64,000 bases of DNA from Pyxidicoccus parkwaysis (GTDB lineage Bacteria > Myxococcota > Myxococcia > Myxococcales > Myxococcaceae), in the NCBI RefSeq assembly GCF_017301735.1, contig NZ_CP071090.1, positions 3,090,001 to 3,154,000 of the forward strand, in the 5' to 3' direction. The notes beneath the pieces were generated by a model that was not told where the DNA came from, did not search any database, and worked only from the letters and a program-made list of their open reading frames with translations. How positions within the stretch are numbered: the first letter of the stretch is position 1; every line of letters starts with the position of its first letter. Positions 33,433 to 42,101 of the stretch are shown here, piece by piece. Made by a program: the position numbers and the translations under genes.

Positions 33433-35154
33433 ATGTCTCGGTTGCACTCCCTGCTGTTGTTTTTCGCGCTGGCCACCGCTTGCGGCGGCGACCCGTCCGC
33501 CATCGTCTCCGAGCCTCCGCTCGGCGAGCGCGAGGACGCCGTCACCATTCCGTCCCGAGGCTTCGCCAGCACGCTCGATGTCGGCTGCTGGAACCTGGAG
33601 TACTTCGGCTCCACGTCCCACGGTCCCTCGGACGAGACGCTCCAGCTCCAGAACGCGCGGGACGTCATCCTCGGTGCGGACCTGGACATCTGGGGCGTGG
33701 AGGAGATTGTCAGCGCGGCGCAGTTCAACACGCTCGTCTCGCAGCTCCCCGGCTACGCGGGACTGCTCGGCAGCGACCCCAGCGTGGTGGGCGGCAGCAC
33801 CTACTACACGCCGGGCGAGCAGAAGGTGGCCCTCCTCTACAAGCCGTCCGTCGCCACGGTGCTGGGCGCGCGCGTCATCCTCACCGCGAACGCCACGTCC
33901 TTCGGCGGCCGGCCTCCGCTGGAGGTGCGGCTGCGCGTGAGCCTCAACGGACACACCGAGGACCTCGTGGTCATCGTCATGCACGCGAAGGCGCTGAGCG
34001 ACGCGGACAGCTGGCAGCGGCGCGTGGATGGCTCGCAGGCGCTCAAGGCGTACCTGGACAGCAACTGGCCCACGGCGAAGGTGCTCGTCGTCGGCGACTT
34101 CAACGACGACGTGGACGTGTCCATCGCCGCCAGCCGCGCGTCACCGTACGAGAACTTCGTGGCCGACCCGGTGCGCTACACGCTCCCCACGAAGGCGCTC
34201 TCCGACGCGAACCTCACGTCCACCACGGGCTACAAGGCCGTCATCGACCACCACCTCGCGACCAACGAGCAGCAGGCGGTCTACGTGCCGGGCTCGGCCG
34301 AGGTGTACCGCGTGGACGCGTACATCCCCAACTACGACACGATGACCACGGACCACTTCCCGGTCCTCACGCGCTACACGTGGGGCAACGAGGGCGCGGC
34401 GGTGAGCGTGACTTCGCCCAATGGTGGAGAGAGCTGGGCGGGTGGTGGCTCGGCGACCATCACCTGGAATGCGAACCTGGTGTCGACGGTGAAGCTGGAG
34501 TACTCGCTGGATGACGGCGGCACGTGGGTCCTCATCGGCACGGCGCCGGGGAGCGCGGGCAGCTCCGCGTGGACGGTGCCGGACATCGCGACCACGCGGA
34601 CGCGCGTGCGGGTGAGTGACGCGGCCAATGCGTCACTTGCCGACAGCAGTGACGCGACGTTCACCATCACGTCCACGAGCACGCCGGGCAACGTGGTGCT
34701 GCACGAGATTCTCGCCAACGAGATTGGCTCGGATGCGGGCACGGAGTTCATCGAGTTGCTCAACACCGGTGGTTCGCTGGTGGACCTCAGTGGGTGGACG
34801 CTGTGGGACGCGACGGGCGTGCGGCACACCTTCGCGAGCGGGACCATCCTGGAGGCGGGGAAGGCGATTGTGGTGTTCGGCAAGGCCGCGTCCATTCCGG
34901 CTGGCGTGAGCAACGCGGTGGGGGCGACGACGGGAGGCCTCAGCCTCAACAACGGCGGAGACACGGTGACGCTCCAGAAGACGGGCGGCACGGTGGTGGA
35001 TACGTATACGTATGCCGCGTCACTCGCCGCGGTGGACGGTGTGTCCATGAACCGCAATCCGGATGGCAGCGCCACGGGCAGCTTCGTGCTCCACACGAAC
35101 CTGTCCTCGCTCAGCGCTTCGCCGGGGTCTCGCGCGAACGGCGCGGCGTTCTAG
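33433..35154 (+). CDS. Lipoprotein with endonuclease/exonuclease/phosphatase, Ig-like and lamin-tail domains
   Basis: 573 residues. ATG 33433 starts a lipoprotein signal (LLLFFALATAC, then GGD). Residues about 45-320 are an EEP-superfamily fold: VGCWNLEYFG (N and E of the first catalytic strand), IWGVEEI, LVVIVMHAKA, VLVVGDFNDD (metal-binding D and N) and a terminal MTTDHFPVL with the D-H pair. Residues ~325-410 are an Ig-like sandwich (VTSPNGGESWAGGGSATITW), and ~420-570 a lamin-tail domain (VLHEILANE, TEFIELLNT, LSGWTLWD, NGGDTVTLQ). It is likely a surface-anchored nuclease or phosphodiesterase acting on extracellular DNA, RNA or phospholipids. It is divergent from the RNA-ligase operon. 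Confidence 0.85.
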   Translation: MSRLHSLLLFFALATACGGDPSAIVSEPPLGEREDAVTIPSRGFASTLDVGCWNLEYFGSTSHGPSDETLQLQNARDVILGADLDIWGVEEIVSAAQFNTLVSQLPGYAGLLGSDPSVVGGSTYYTPGEQKVALLYKPSVATVLGARVILTANATSFGGRPPLEVRLRVSLNGHTEDLVVIVMHAKALSDADSWQRRVDGSQALKAYLDSNWPTAKVLVVGDFNDDVDVSIAASRASPYENFVADPVRYTLPTKALSDANLTSTTGYKAVIDHHLATNEQQAVYVPGSAEVYRVDAYIPNYDTMTTDHFPVLTRYTWGNEGAAVSVTSPNGGESWAGGGSATITWNANLVSTVKLEYSLDDGGTWVLIGTAPGSAGSSAWTVPDIATTRTRVRVSDAANASLADSSDATFTITSTSTPGNVVLHEILANEIGSDAGTEFIELLNTGGSLVDLSGWTLWDATGVRHTFASGTILEAGKAIVVFGKAASIPAGVSNAVGATTGGLSLNNGGDTVTLQKTGGTVVDTYTYAASLAAVDGVSMNRNPDGSATGSFVLHTNLSSLSASPGSRANGAAF

Positions 35155-35209
35155 TTTCAGGTCCGGGGGCTCAGGTACAACAGTGCTTTCGCCATCCACT
35201 GGAGAAGGC

Positions 35210-35836
35210 ATGCGCCGCCTGAGCTTCCCGTTCGTGATGCCCTACGGTGAGTACGACTGGGTGGTGGGGTTCTCCGCCACCCGGGAGACGCTCGCGCCGC
35301 TAGGGGCGCCGGCATACATCGAAGAGGACTCCGCGCGAACGGTCGGCGGGCGCGAGTTCTACTGGGCATTCGAGCGAGAGGATGGGTTGCGCTTCGATGT
35401 CGTGTGGCTCGAGTCCTACAGGGCTGCCGATGTTCGTGCCGACCCACCGGATGCAAAGCAAGCCATCGCGGCGCTGCGATTTCTCGGCGTCAATGCGGTT
35501 TTCGAGGAACGCCCGCTTCCGGATGAACTCCTGATGAAGCGGCGGCAGGCTCGAGGCGCTGTCTGGTTGTTCACGGGGAAGGGGGCCACGCAGCCCACGG
35601 CGGTCTTCTCCAGGAAGCAGAGCGCCGACAGCTGGCTGGCGAAGACCGGCTTCTCGGGAGTGTTGGTCGCCTATCCGCTCGACTGCTCGCGCTACGATTT
35701 CGAGCAGGGCTTCGGCACGCCGAATCTACCCCCCGCCAACTCCGCCGAGGCGCAGTCCTTCGTCGGTAACCTCGGCGAGCGTTACGAGTACGTGGATGGC
35801 AGGCAGGTTCCGGGAACAGATGAGGGAGGTGCCTGA
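35210..35836 (+). CDS. Two-part small protein with a C-terminal DUF7710-like segment
   Basis: 208 residues, ATG 35210 with GGAG five bases upstream. Residues 1-110 (FVMPYGEYDWVVGFSA, FYWAFEREDGLRFDVVWLES, AAIAALRFLG-like helix) form an unrecognised alpha/beta domain. Residues about 115-175 fit the pattern of DUF7710-type segments: AVWLFTGKGATQPTAVF, ADSWLAKTGFSGVLVAYPLD, YDF. No signal peptide or membrane segment. Similar small acidic/aromatic domains occur as immunity proteins next to toxins, but no toxin gene is adjacent, so that reading is weak. It follows the EEP lipoprotein gene by 55 nt. Confidence 0.55.
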   Translation: MRRLSFPFVMPYGEYDWVVGFSATRETLAPLGAPAYIEEDSARTVGGREFYWAFEREDGLRFDVVWLESYRAADVRADPPDAKQAIAALRFLGVNAVFEERPLPDELLMKRRQARGAVWLFTGKGATQPTAVFSRKQSADSWLAKTGFSGVLVAYPLDCSRYDFEQGFGTPNLPPANSAEAQSFVGNLGERYEYVDGRQVPGTDEGGA

Positions 35837-35869
35837 CGTAGCCAGCCCGATTCCCGCTCATCGTGGCCA

Positions 35870-35949
35870 GGGCTTGGGACAGGTGCCAAGCCCGGGCTAG
35901 CGGTGGGGGCGGTGCCCACCCGACTGAACTCTCAGACGGTGGGCACCGC
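35870..35949. terminator. Two tandem hairpins, bidirectional terminator
   Basis: GGGCTTGG/CCAAGCCC (35870-35893) is followed by a perfect 12-bp stem GCGGTGCCCACC/GGTGGGCACCGC (35909-35920 and 35938-35949, 17-nt loop). They separate the convergent genes ending at 35836 and 35976. Confidence 0.7.
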
Positions 35950-35975
35950 ATTTCTCGAGCGGAGGACGGCCGCCT

Positions 35976-36575
35976 CTACCACCGACGGACGGAGTAGCTC
36001 CCCGCCCAGGCACCGTAGGAGGAGGTGGTGATGCCGTTGCGGGTGGAGCCCGTGTAGCTGCTCTGCCCCGGCTGAATGGTGACGACCACCGCTCCGCCCG
36101 AGGCGGGAATCGCACCGGCATGCACCGCGGCCAGGCAGACAGTCGAGTCGTCCGTGTAGAGGTCCGTCCCCCAGACAGCGCCTCCGCTCACCGCATCACA
36201 GTTGCACGCAATCTGCGTCCCGTTCTGCCCACGGTAGGACGTGAAAGCGTAGCTCGAGCAGTTGCTCGAAGGACGCGTCAGTCCCCGGACGGAGAAGCTT
36301 CCGCCCCAGGCCCCGTAGGAGGAGGTGGTGATGCCGTTGCGGGTGGAGCCCGTGTAGCTGCTCTGTCCCGGCTGGATGGTGACAATCACCTTCCCACCGG
36401 AGGCGGGAATCGCACCGGCGTGCACCGCGGCCACGCAGGCGTTCGAGTCGTCGGTGTAGAGGTCCGTGCCCCACACGGCGCCCCCGCTCACCGCATCACA
36501 GTTGCACGCAATCTGCGTCCCGTTCTGCCCGCGGTAGGACGTGAAGCTGATGCTCGAGCAGCTCGGGACCGCACC
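35976..36575 (-). repeat. 300-bp tandem duplication encoding the two LCCL domains
   Basis: The sequence around 36010-36240 recurs at 36310-36540 with a period of exactly 300 bases (100 codons) and long identical stretches, for example around GGAGGAGGTGGTGATGCC. The high nucleotide identity indicates a recent duplication or gene conversion. Confidence 0.8.
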
Positions 36576-37343
36576 GCCGGAGTAGAGGTTGTCCAGCGCG
36601 GTGATGTCGGAGCTGGTCCACTCTCCGGTCTCCGTCGTCCGAAAGCAGGAGTTCATGAGCGACCCGCCCTCGGTGGCCGTGGTCGGCGTCCCGGGGATGT
36701 GGATGGCGCCCACGCCAGCATCTCCCTCGTCGCCGCCGATGCCGCAGCTGATGCTGCGGTTGTAGTAGTCCGTGTGACGGAAGCCGATGGTGTGGCCCAG
36801 TTCGTGGGTGATGACGTGCTCATTCACGTCAACGCTGTAGCCAGCCAGGCCGGTGCCGATGTTGATGGTCCCGTAGGGCAGGCCTCCCGAGGGGAAGCCC
36901 GCGACGCCGCCGGTGCCGGACATGGTCTGCGCGGTGATGTTCGCAGTGCAGCCGGTCGTCGGTCCGCGCGCGAAGGTGAGCCGGAGACCCCGCTCATTGT
37001 AGTTGGCGATGGCCAGGTCGAGTCCCTGGCTCAGGACGGGGTAGCTGTTGAAATCCGCGGTGGGGTTGACGCAGATCTTCGTCACGCCCGTGCCGACGAG
37101 GTTGGTCGTGCGGTACTGCTCCTCGCTCCCCGGGGGCGCCTGGAGCATCTCTCGGGACGCCTCGAGCGTCACGTGAGCGTCACGGCCCACGTACACCGCA
37201 CCGTCCGCGACGATGATGTCGTCGACCGGGAACCCGGCCTCGAGCAGGTTGGAGACGATCTCCTGGTTCTCGGCCTCCGGGTCGACACCTCCGCAGCCGA
37301 TGAGGGCGACTCCGGCCAGCAACGCCATGGACAGCTTACGCAT
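35976..37343 (-). CDS. M57-type metallopeptidase lipoprotein with two LCCL domains
   Basis: 455 residues. ATG 37343 is preceded by AGGAAG and gives a lipoprotein signal with lipobox LIGC. Residues about 110-260 are the protease: THELGHTIGFRHTD carries the HExxHxxGxxH zinc site of the dual-action HEIGH (M57) peptidases, and GGSLMNSC supplies the Met turn. Two LCCL domains of 100-residue period follow (each with SFTSYRGQNGTQIACNC or the AFTSYRG variant, VWGTDLYTDDS, AAVHAGAIPASGG, IQPGQSSYTGSTRNGI). LCCL modules occur in extracellular proteins and may bind polysaccharide or lipid. Probably a surface or secreted protease used on prey or matrix (inference). Confidence 0.85.
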   Translation of the reverse strand: MRKLSMALLAGVALIGCGGVDPEAENQEIVSNLLEAGFPVDDIIVADGAVYVGRDAHVTLEASREMLQAPPGSEEQYRTTNLVGTGVTKICVNPTADFNSYPVLSQGLDLAIANYNERGLRLTFARGPTTGCTANITAQTMSGTGGVAGFPSGGLPYGTINIGTGLAGYSVDVNEHVITHELGHTIGFRHTDYYNRSISCGIGGDEGDAGVGAIHIPGTPTTATEGGSLMNSCFRTTETGEWTSSDITALDNLYSGGAVPSCSSISFTSYRGQNGTQIACNCDAVSGGAVWGTDLYTDDSNACVAAVHAGAIPASGGKVIVTIQPGQSSYTGSTRNGITTSSYGAWGGSFSVRGLTRPSSNCSSYAFTSYRGQNGTQIACNCDAVSGGAVWGTDLYTDDSTVCLAAVHAGAIPASGGAVVVTIQPGQSSYTGSTRNGITTSSYGAWAGSYSVRRW

Positions 37344-37407
37344 GGGACTTCCTTTTCGCGGGACAACGGGGATTGGGCACTGCCTTCCCTCGGTGCAATG
37401 CCTCTCT

Positions 37408-37436
37408 AAACTAGTAAAACTTGATTTAGCAGTCAA
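37408..37436 (-). promoter_or_regulatory. Candidate sigma-70 promoter of the M57 lipoprotein gene
   Basis: On the minus strand TTGACT (complement of 37431-37436) is followed after 17 bases by TAGTTT (complement of 37408-37413) inside the only AT-rich patch upstream of the start at 37343. The -10 match is weak. Confidence 0.4.
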
Positions 37437-37580
37437 TCATGGTGCGAGCAGTGCTCACCCGACTGAAGTCGCAGACGCCAGGCACCTCGTGTGACTCCGG
37501 GCGCTTGCAGTGTTTCCCTCCGAGGCCAACGCAGGGCGGCTCGTGACAGTGGCGATACATGGGAGCCTACGCTTGCGGGC

Positions 37581-38126
37581 ATGACGAACCGCATCGTCTT
37601 CGAGCACACGGTGGAGGCGCTGTTCATCCGGGGCCTCGGCGAGAGGGTGACGCCGGAGCTGAAGTCGCGGCTCCGGGACGAGGGCCTGGACCTGGACCGC
37701 AAGCTGCTCCCGGGCTACCCGCAGGAGCGCTTCACCCGGTGGTTGCAGTGCTCCGCCCGGTCGCTGCATCCGGACACGTCCGAGGAGGACGCCCTGTGCT
37801 GGCTCGGGGAGCGTCTGGTCGACGGGTACAAGGAGACGGCGGTGGGCAGCGCGTTGTTCGGTGTGCTGCGCCTCCTCGGGCCCCGGCGGATGCTGGAGCG
37901 GACGCAGAAGAACTTCCGTTCCGGCAACAGCTACACGGAGGTCCGCACCACGCTGCTCGGGGAGCGGGAGATGGAGTTGTGGATGAACGAGCTCGACATC
38001 GCCCGCCACTTCACCCGGGGCACCATGCTCGCGGGCATGCGGGCCTGTGGAGCGAAGGAGCCCCGCATCGACGTGCTCCGCCATGACACCGACGGCACCA
38101 CGTACCGCGTGAGGTGGAGTGCATAG
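37581..38126 (+). CDS. DUF2378 / TIGR02265 family protein (myxobacterial paralogous family)
   Basis: 181 residues, matching the usual size of this family, which is known almost only from Cystobacterineae. Shared features are the opening IVFEHTVEALFIRGL, ELKSRLRDEGLDLDRKLLPGYP, the RFTRWLQCSARSLHPD segment, ALCWLGERLVDGYKETAVG, then the LLGPRRMLERTQKNFRSGN region. No signal peptide; cytoplasmic. The role is unknown, although genomes carry many paralogues. The stop lies only 4 nt from the end of the convergent Cys-rich membrane protein gene. ATG 37581 is chosen because the family begins a few residues before the VFEHT segment. Confidence 0.88.
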   Translation: MTNRIVFEHTVEALFIRGLGERVTPELKSRLRDEGLDLDRKLLPGYPQERFTRWLQCSARSLHPDTSEEDALCWLGERLVDGYKETAVGSALFGVLRLLGPRRMLERTQKNFRSGNSYTEVRTTLLGEREMELWMNELDIARHFTRGTMLAGMRACGAKEPRIDVLRHDTDGTTYRVRWSA

Positions 38127-38130
38127 CCGC

Positions 38131-39321
38131 TCACTTCGGCTGCACGCCGGAGGCACACAGCTTCGAGCACATCGCGCTCGTGATGCACGTCCCCGTGCAT
38201 GGGCACATCACCTGCCCGAGCCCGCACGAGGGCGCGATGCTGGTGACACATGCGCCACTCTTGCACGCCTTGCCCGAGCCGCACGTCACACCGCAGCGGC
38301 CACAATTGCGACTGTCGGTCTGCGTGTTGATACATGCACTCCCGCACAGCGTCAGCCCCGCGTTGCACTGACACCGGCCTCCCGCGCATTGCTGCGTCGG
38401 CCCGCAGCGCGTGCCGCAGGAGCCGCAGTTCTGCTCGTCGGTCTTTGCGTCCACGCACCGGTCGCCACAGAGCGCCTGCGCCCCGGTGCAGGCACAGCGA
38501 CCATTCGAGCAGACCTGGCCCGTGACACATTGGTGGTTGCAGGCCCCGCAGTTCTGCAGGTCCTTCCGCGTGTCCACGCAGCGGTTGCCACACGACTCCT
38601 GATTGGATGGGCACTGACAGCGGCCGTCCCTGCAGAACTGCCCCGGGCCGCATACCGTGCCGCAGCCTCCGCAGTTCCGGTCGTTCTCCTGCGTGTCGAT
38701 GCAGAGGTTGCCGCAGCGCTCCAACGCCCCCGAGCACTCACAGCGTCCCGCCTCACAGACTTCCGAGGGACCACACACCGTGCCGCAGGCGCCGCAGTTC
38801 TGCGCGTCCGTCCGCGTGTCGATGCATCTGTCTCCGCACGTCACCTGTCCGTCCGTGCACGAGCCTGGCTCCGCGCCGCCACCGCGCAGGCCGAGGAACA
38901 GAGCCACCGCGCCGCCGATGACGACAACCCCGCCCACCACGAGCCACCACCAGGGGAACTTCTTCGCGGGCAGTGGCGTGGGGCTCACCGACACCGCGAT
39001 GGCGGGGCCCTCCGCGAAGCGCTCGTCAGGCTGGTCCTGGTCCGACACCACCAGCCGGAAGGTGTATGACCCCGGCGGCGTGCCCGGAGGCACGTGCAGC
39101 TCCACCGTGAAGACCTCCGTCGCTCCCGGCGGCATGTCGCGGTGGTCCGCGCCTCGGACGCTCAGCCACTCGGGCTTCAGCGGTGCTTCGGGGGTGAACC
39201 GTGCCACGGCGCGCAGCGCGAGCCTGGAGACATTCGTGACGGTGAAGGCGACCTCGCCGTGCCCGTCGGTGCCCATCGAGAGCGTGGGAGACGGAGCGGT
39301 GATGGCGAACTCGCGCGGCAT
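38131..39321 (-). CDS. Type II-like membrane protein with Ig-like N-terminus and six Cys-rich repeats
   Basis: 396 residues from ATG 39321. Residues about 1-125 form an Ig/NEW3-like sandwich (EVAFTVTNVSRLALRAVARF, GATEVFTVELHVPPGTPPGSYTF). One transmembrane segment follows (PWWWLVVGGVVVIGGAVALFL), preceded by KK, which by the positive-inside rule predicts N-in. Residues ~165-396 carry about six repeats of ~37 residues of the form C-G-x-C-x-D-T, NCGxCG, C, C..GxC.C, rich in disulfide-forming Cys and probably outside the cytoplasm. Similar Cys-rich repeats are frequent in myxobacterial surface proteins. No signal peptide is visible. Binding or structural role inferred. Confidence 0.65.
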   Translation of the reverse strand: MPREFAITAPSPTLSMGTDGHGEVAFTVTNVSRLALRAVARFTPEAPLKPEWLSVRGADHRDMPPGATEVFTVELHVPPGTPPGSYTFRLVVSDQDQPDERFAEGPAIAVSVSPTPLPAKKFPWWWLVVGGVVVIGGAVALFLGLRGGGAEPGSCTDGQVTCGDRCIDTRTDAQNCGACGTVCGPSEVCEAGRCECSGALERCGNLCIDTQENDRNCGGCGTVCGPGQFCRDGRCQCPSNQESCGNRCVDTRKDLQNCGACNHQCVTGQVCSNGRCACTGAQALCGDRCVDAKTDEQNCGSCGTRCGPTQQCAGGRCQCNAGLTLCGSACINTQTDSRNCGRCGVTCGSGKACKSGACVTSIAPSCGLGQVMCPCTGTCITSAMCSKLCASGVQPK

Positions 39322-39461
39322 GGCGTGCGGCGTCCTCCGCGCAGGGGATTCGAGGTCCCCCAAGGGTAGAGAGCCGCCCCGTCAACGGAAGCGACACCCG
39401 AGGGCAGGGGGATGCCGCATGCTTCACATCCCTGCGCGCGCGTCTCAATCCCGGCCCCCAT

Positions 39462-39486
39462 GCTCCCGGGGATTCCACCCGGGAGC
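39462..39486 (-). terminator. Hairpin downstream of the 39506 lipoprotein gene
   Basis: GCTCCCGGG (39462-39470) and CCCGGGAGC (39478-39486) form a perfect 9-bp stem with a 7-base loop, 20 bases after the stop on the minus strand. Confidence 0.55.
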
Positions 39487-39505
39487 GCCTACCCGAGGCC
39501 GGCGG

Positions 39506-40090
39506 TCAGGGACTCGGGATGGTATTGCCAAAGTCTGTATTTCCCACCTTGACCGCTGGTCCCACCGGCTGCGGCATTGGCCCCTGACGCTCGCCCTCGC
39601 GCGTCAACGATTTGTCGCTTCCGTTGACGCGAAACGCATCCACGGCATGCACTCCAAAGCCCGCCCCCTGGGCGTCTGCGGTCAACTGGATGGGCTCACT
39701 CGAAGCCGCGTCGATGGTGAATGCCAGCTCGCGAGCATGGATGCCCTGCGGCGCATCCGCGGGGACTTCCCATGCTTCCGAGCCCTCCACGAGCCGTACC
39801 CCTGCCGGCACTTGCACCTGAACAGCCAGGGGCGCCGTGAAGGGGGACTGCTTCACGACTTCGGCGCGAAGCTCGAGCCGCGACCCACGCTGTTCCAGAC
39901 GGACCCAGCGCACGACAGCAGGGGCCCGTGGCCCATCCTGGATCGTGGGCGCCTGCTCATCGGTCGCTTCCGTGGGTGGGCTACCTTGTTCTGCATTGGC
40001 ATGGGGGGAGGCTGTCCGGGTGTCAGCGCGATGGCAGCCCGTCATCAGAAGCGTCAGGACCAATACGGTATGGGAAATGGTGCGAATCAT
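39506..40090 (-). CDS. Lipoprotein of unknown function
   Basis: 194 residues. ATG at 40090 starts a short lipoprotein signal (TVLVLTLLMTGC, then HRAD). A Thr/Ser/Pro-rich linker (residues ~25-55) leads to a beta-rich domain: RLELRAEVVKQSPF, LAVQVQVPAGVRLVEG, IHARELAFTIDAASSE. The pattern resembles the single Ig-like sandwich found in myxobacterial outer-membrane lipoproteins. It lies 71 nt downstream of the HELGH metallopeptidase gene on the same strand and may be co-transcribed with it. No enzymatic motif. Confidence 0.65.
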   Translation of the reverse strand: MIRTISHTVLVLTLLMTGCHRADTRTASPHANAEQGSPPTEATDEQAPTIQDGPRAPAVVRWVRLEQRGSRLELRAEVVKQSPFTAPLAVQVQVPAGVRLVEGSEAWEVPADAPQGIHARELAFTIDAASSEPIQLTADAQGAGFGVHAVDAFRVNGSDKSLTREGERQGPMPQPVGPAVKVGNTDFGNTIPSP

Positions 40091-40161
40091 CGCATTCTCG
40101 AATTCGGTTGGGGTTCAATGACAAGCGAGCATGGCACGCTGTTGCAAGCCGCGTTCGGGGC

Positions 40162-41982
40162 TCACCCTGGACGACAGGTCCCCGCGCTGCAGACATATCC
40201 GGGGGCGCAGGCCTCGCAGGCGTTGCCGCCCGTGCCGCAGGCCGACGCTGTATTGCCGGGCTGGCAACTCCCAGCCAGGCAGCATCCTCCACAGGACCTG
40301 CTGCAGCTCGACGCGGAGCACACCGGTGCATTGCTGGGATACGGATATGCCGTCGTCGGCTCCGTCGCCGCGTCCACGGCCTGCGCCGGATACCCTTCGC
40401 ATCTCACCGCATCGAGAAAGTCAGCGAGCATGGGACGGGGAAGGCCTGTGTCCTGCACGTTCAGGAGCTGGCCGGTGTCCCTGTTCACCTCCCAGACGTG
40501 CCGGGTGTAGCCGCGGGTGAAAGGGGGCGTGTTGAGCTGCGGCGAGGCCAGTCCCCGGTCGACAGCGGCTGTCCCCCAGGCGCGGCCGAGCGACAGCCGC
40601 CAGAGGATGGCGGAGACCTCGTTCTCATCCATGAGCTGGATCAGCCCGAGGTTTGGAGCGGGGCGCGTCCAGGGCGTGTTGCCCTGATAGTCTCGTGTGT
40701 CGATGTTCAGCCAGAACATCGCGCCATTCTGCTTGTCGACGTAATAGCTGTTGTTACGGAGGTTGGAGCTGAACCACGTGGCGTAGCCCTCGGACCATGC
40801 CTGCCCGGGGAAGGTGGGATTGCCGAGTGAATGGTACCCACCTTCATCGGGACTGGTTCCATGGCTGGCCATCGTCCAGTGACCCAGCTCATGGCCCGTG
40901 ACGGAGTCAGCCCAGAAGCTCTGGTTCGCATCGGCCGGAAGCCACATCTGGGCGAGGAAGGGGAGCCCGAAGACCCGAGTGGGCACCGGCGCGAAGCAGG
41001 CGCCACACGACCAGCTCGTGCCGTACCCCAGCCAGATGATGAGTGGCAGGCCGGGGCGTCCCTCGAAGCGCTGCAACGTCACCGCATAGGCATAGCGAAG
41101 GTAGTCGTAGACGCGGACCGCACCCGAGCCCATCGCTTCGGTGATTCTGAGAGTGGAGGACGCACCCATCGATGACGTGAGGAACGCGTATGACCAGAGC
41201 CTCGGATTGGGCTTCTGGGCCGCGATGTCCTGGAGCCCTGGCGCCGGGAAGCCCGGGGCCGCCACCGCGAACGCAAGCCCGTTCGCTCCATCGCTCGCGG
41301 CCAGCGCTACCGCGACGAAGTCCGTGCTCGTCGGATTGAGGGGCGCGTCGATGGAGAAGTCACCCGTCCCATTCGTCACGGCGACATCCAGGAGCTGGTT
41401 GCCGGAGTAGGAGAGGACGAGGAGACTGACACCGTTGGCTTCGAAGACCGGGCCCCAATCCGTCAGCGTCGCGTTCGGACTCCGCGCCTCGTAGGTCACC
41501 CTCGCGCTGACCTGCTTCTTCGGTATCGCTGGCGAGCAGAAACTGCCCAGGACGCTGGCCTTGCACCCGCCAGCGCATTGCGTGGTCGCCCACGTGCCGC
41601 CCGAGCACGTCTGCAGCGCGCCGCTGCTGCTGCACTGGCTCGCTCCCTCGAGGCATGACGCGGTCTGGACGCACTCGGCCCGGCCGGAGCGCACCGCGCA
41701 GCTCGCGCCCTGCTGGCAGTCATACTGATAGACGGACGGAATCGACGCGCCCGTCGGCGTGACGCAAGCCTCGATGCGCGTGGACGAGGCGCAGCGTCCC
41801 TCCGTAGGGACTCCGCCGCACGCAAGGGTGCCCGCGTCCAGCGATGTCTGGCCGCCATCCGCGTTCGTAGGCGTTCCCGCATCGTGGGATGGCGAAGGTC
41901 CGTCATCCGGGTCGTCTTCGTTGGCTGACGAGCAGGCTCCAAGACAGAAGGCGAGTGCTGCCACCCATATCCATGTACGCAT
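40162..41982 (-). CDS. Lipoprotein with putative zinc metallopeptidase domain
   Basis: 606 residues. The signal ends in lipobox LGAC (WVAALAFCLGAC, then SSAN), followed by an Asp/Ser/Pro-rich linker and two short Cys-rich repeats (residues ~55-150: CASSTRIEACVTP, CLEGASQCSSSG). The catalytic-type segment is VTGHELGHWTMASHG (HExxH) with a third ligand candidate in AWSEGYATWF, an arrangement of gluzincins. The C-terminus (CSASSCSRSCGGCC, ACEACAPGYVCSAG) is another Cys-rich module. It is probably a lipid-anchored protease on the outer surface. The peptidase family was not identified from sequence alone. Confidence 0.75.
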   Translation of the reverse strand: MRTWIWVAALAFCLGACSSANEDDPDDGPSPSHDAGTPTNADGGQTSLDAGTLACGGVPTEGRCASSTRIEACVTPTGASIPSVYQYDCQQGASCAVRSGRAECVQTASCLEGASQCSSSGALQTCSGGTWATTQCAGGCKASVLGSFCSPAIPKKQVSARVTYEARSPNATLTDWGPVFEANGVSLLVLSYSGNQLLDVAVTNGTGDFSIDAPLNPTSTDFVAVALAASDGANGLAFAVAAPGFPAPGLQDIAAQKPNPRLWSYAFLTSSMGASSTLRITEAMGSGAVRVYDYLRYAYAVTLQRFEGRPGLPLIIWLGYGTSWSCGACFAPVPTRVFGLPFLAQMWLPADANQSFWADSVTGHELGHWTMASHGTSPDEGGYHSLGNPTFPGQAWSEGYATWFSSNLRNNSYYVDKQNGAMFWLNIDTRDYQGNTPWTRPAPNLGLIQLMDENEVSAILWRLSLGRAWGTAAVDRGLASPQLNTPPFTRGYTRHVWEVNRDTGQLLNVQDTGLPRPMLADFLDAVRCEGYPAQAVDAATEPTTAYPYPSNAPVCSASSCSRSCGGCCLAGSCQPGNTASACGTGGNACEACAPGYVCSAGTCRPG

Positions 41983-42101
41983 TTTCCCCCCTCCAGGGTG
42001 TGGAGGTCGGGGATATGTGATTCTTTGCGGATGCGCACTCGCCGCGCGGGGGTATTGACAAACCAGACGTGGCGGTCAATGCGTCTTCCTGGTCTCCAGC
42101 G

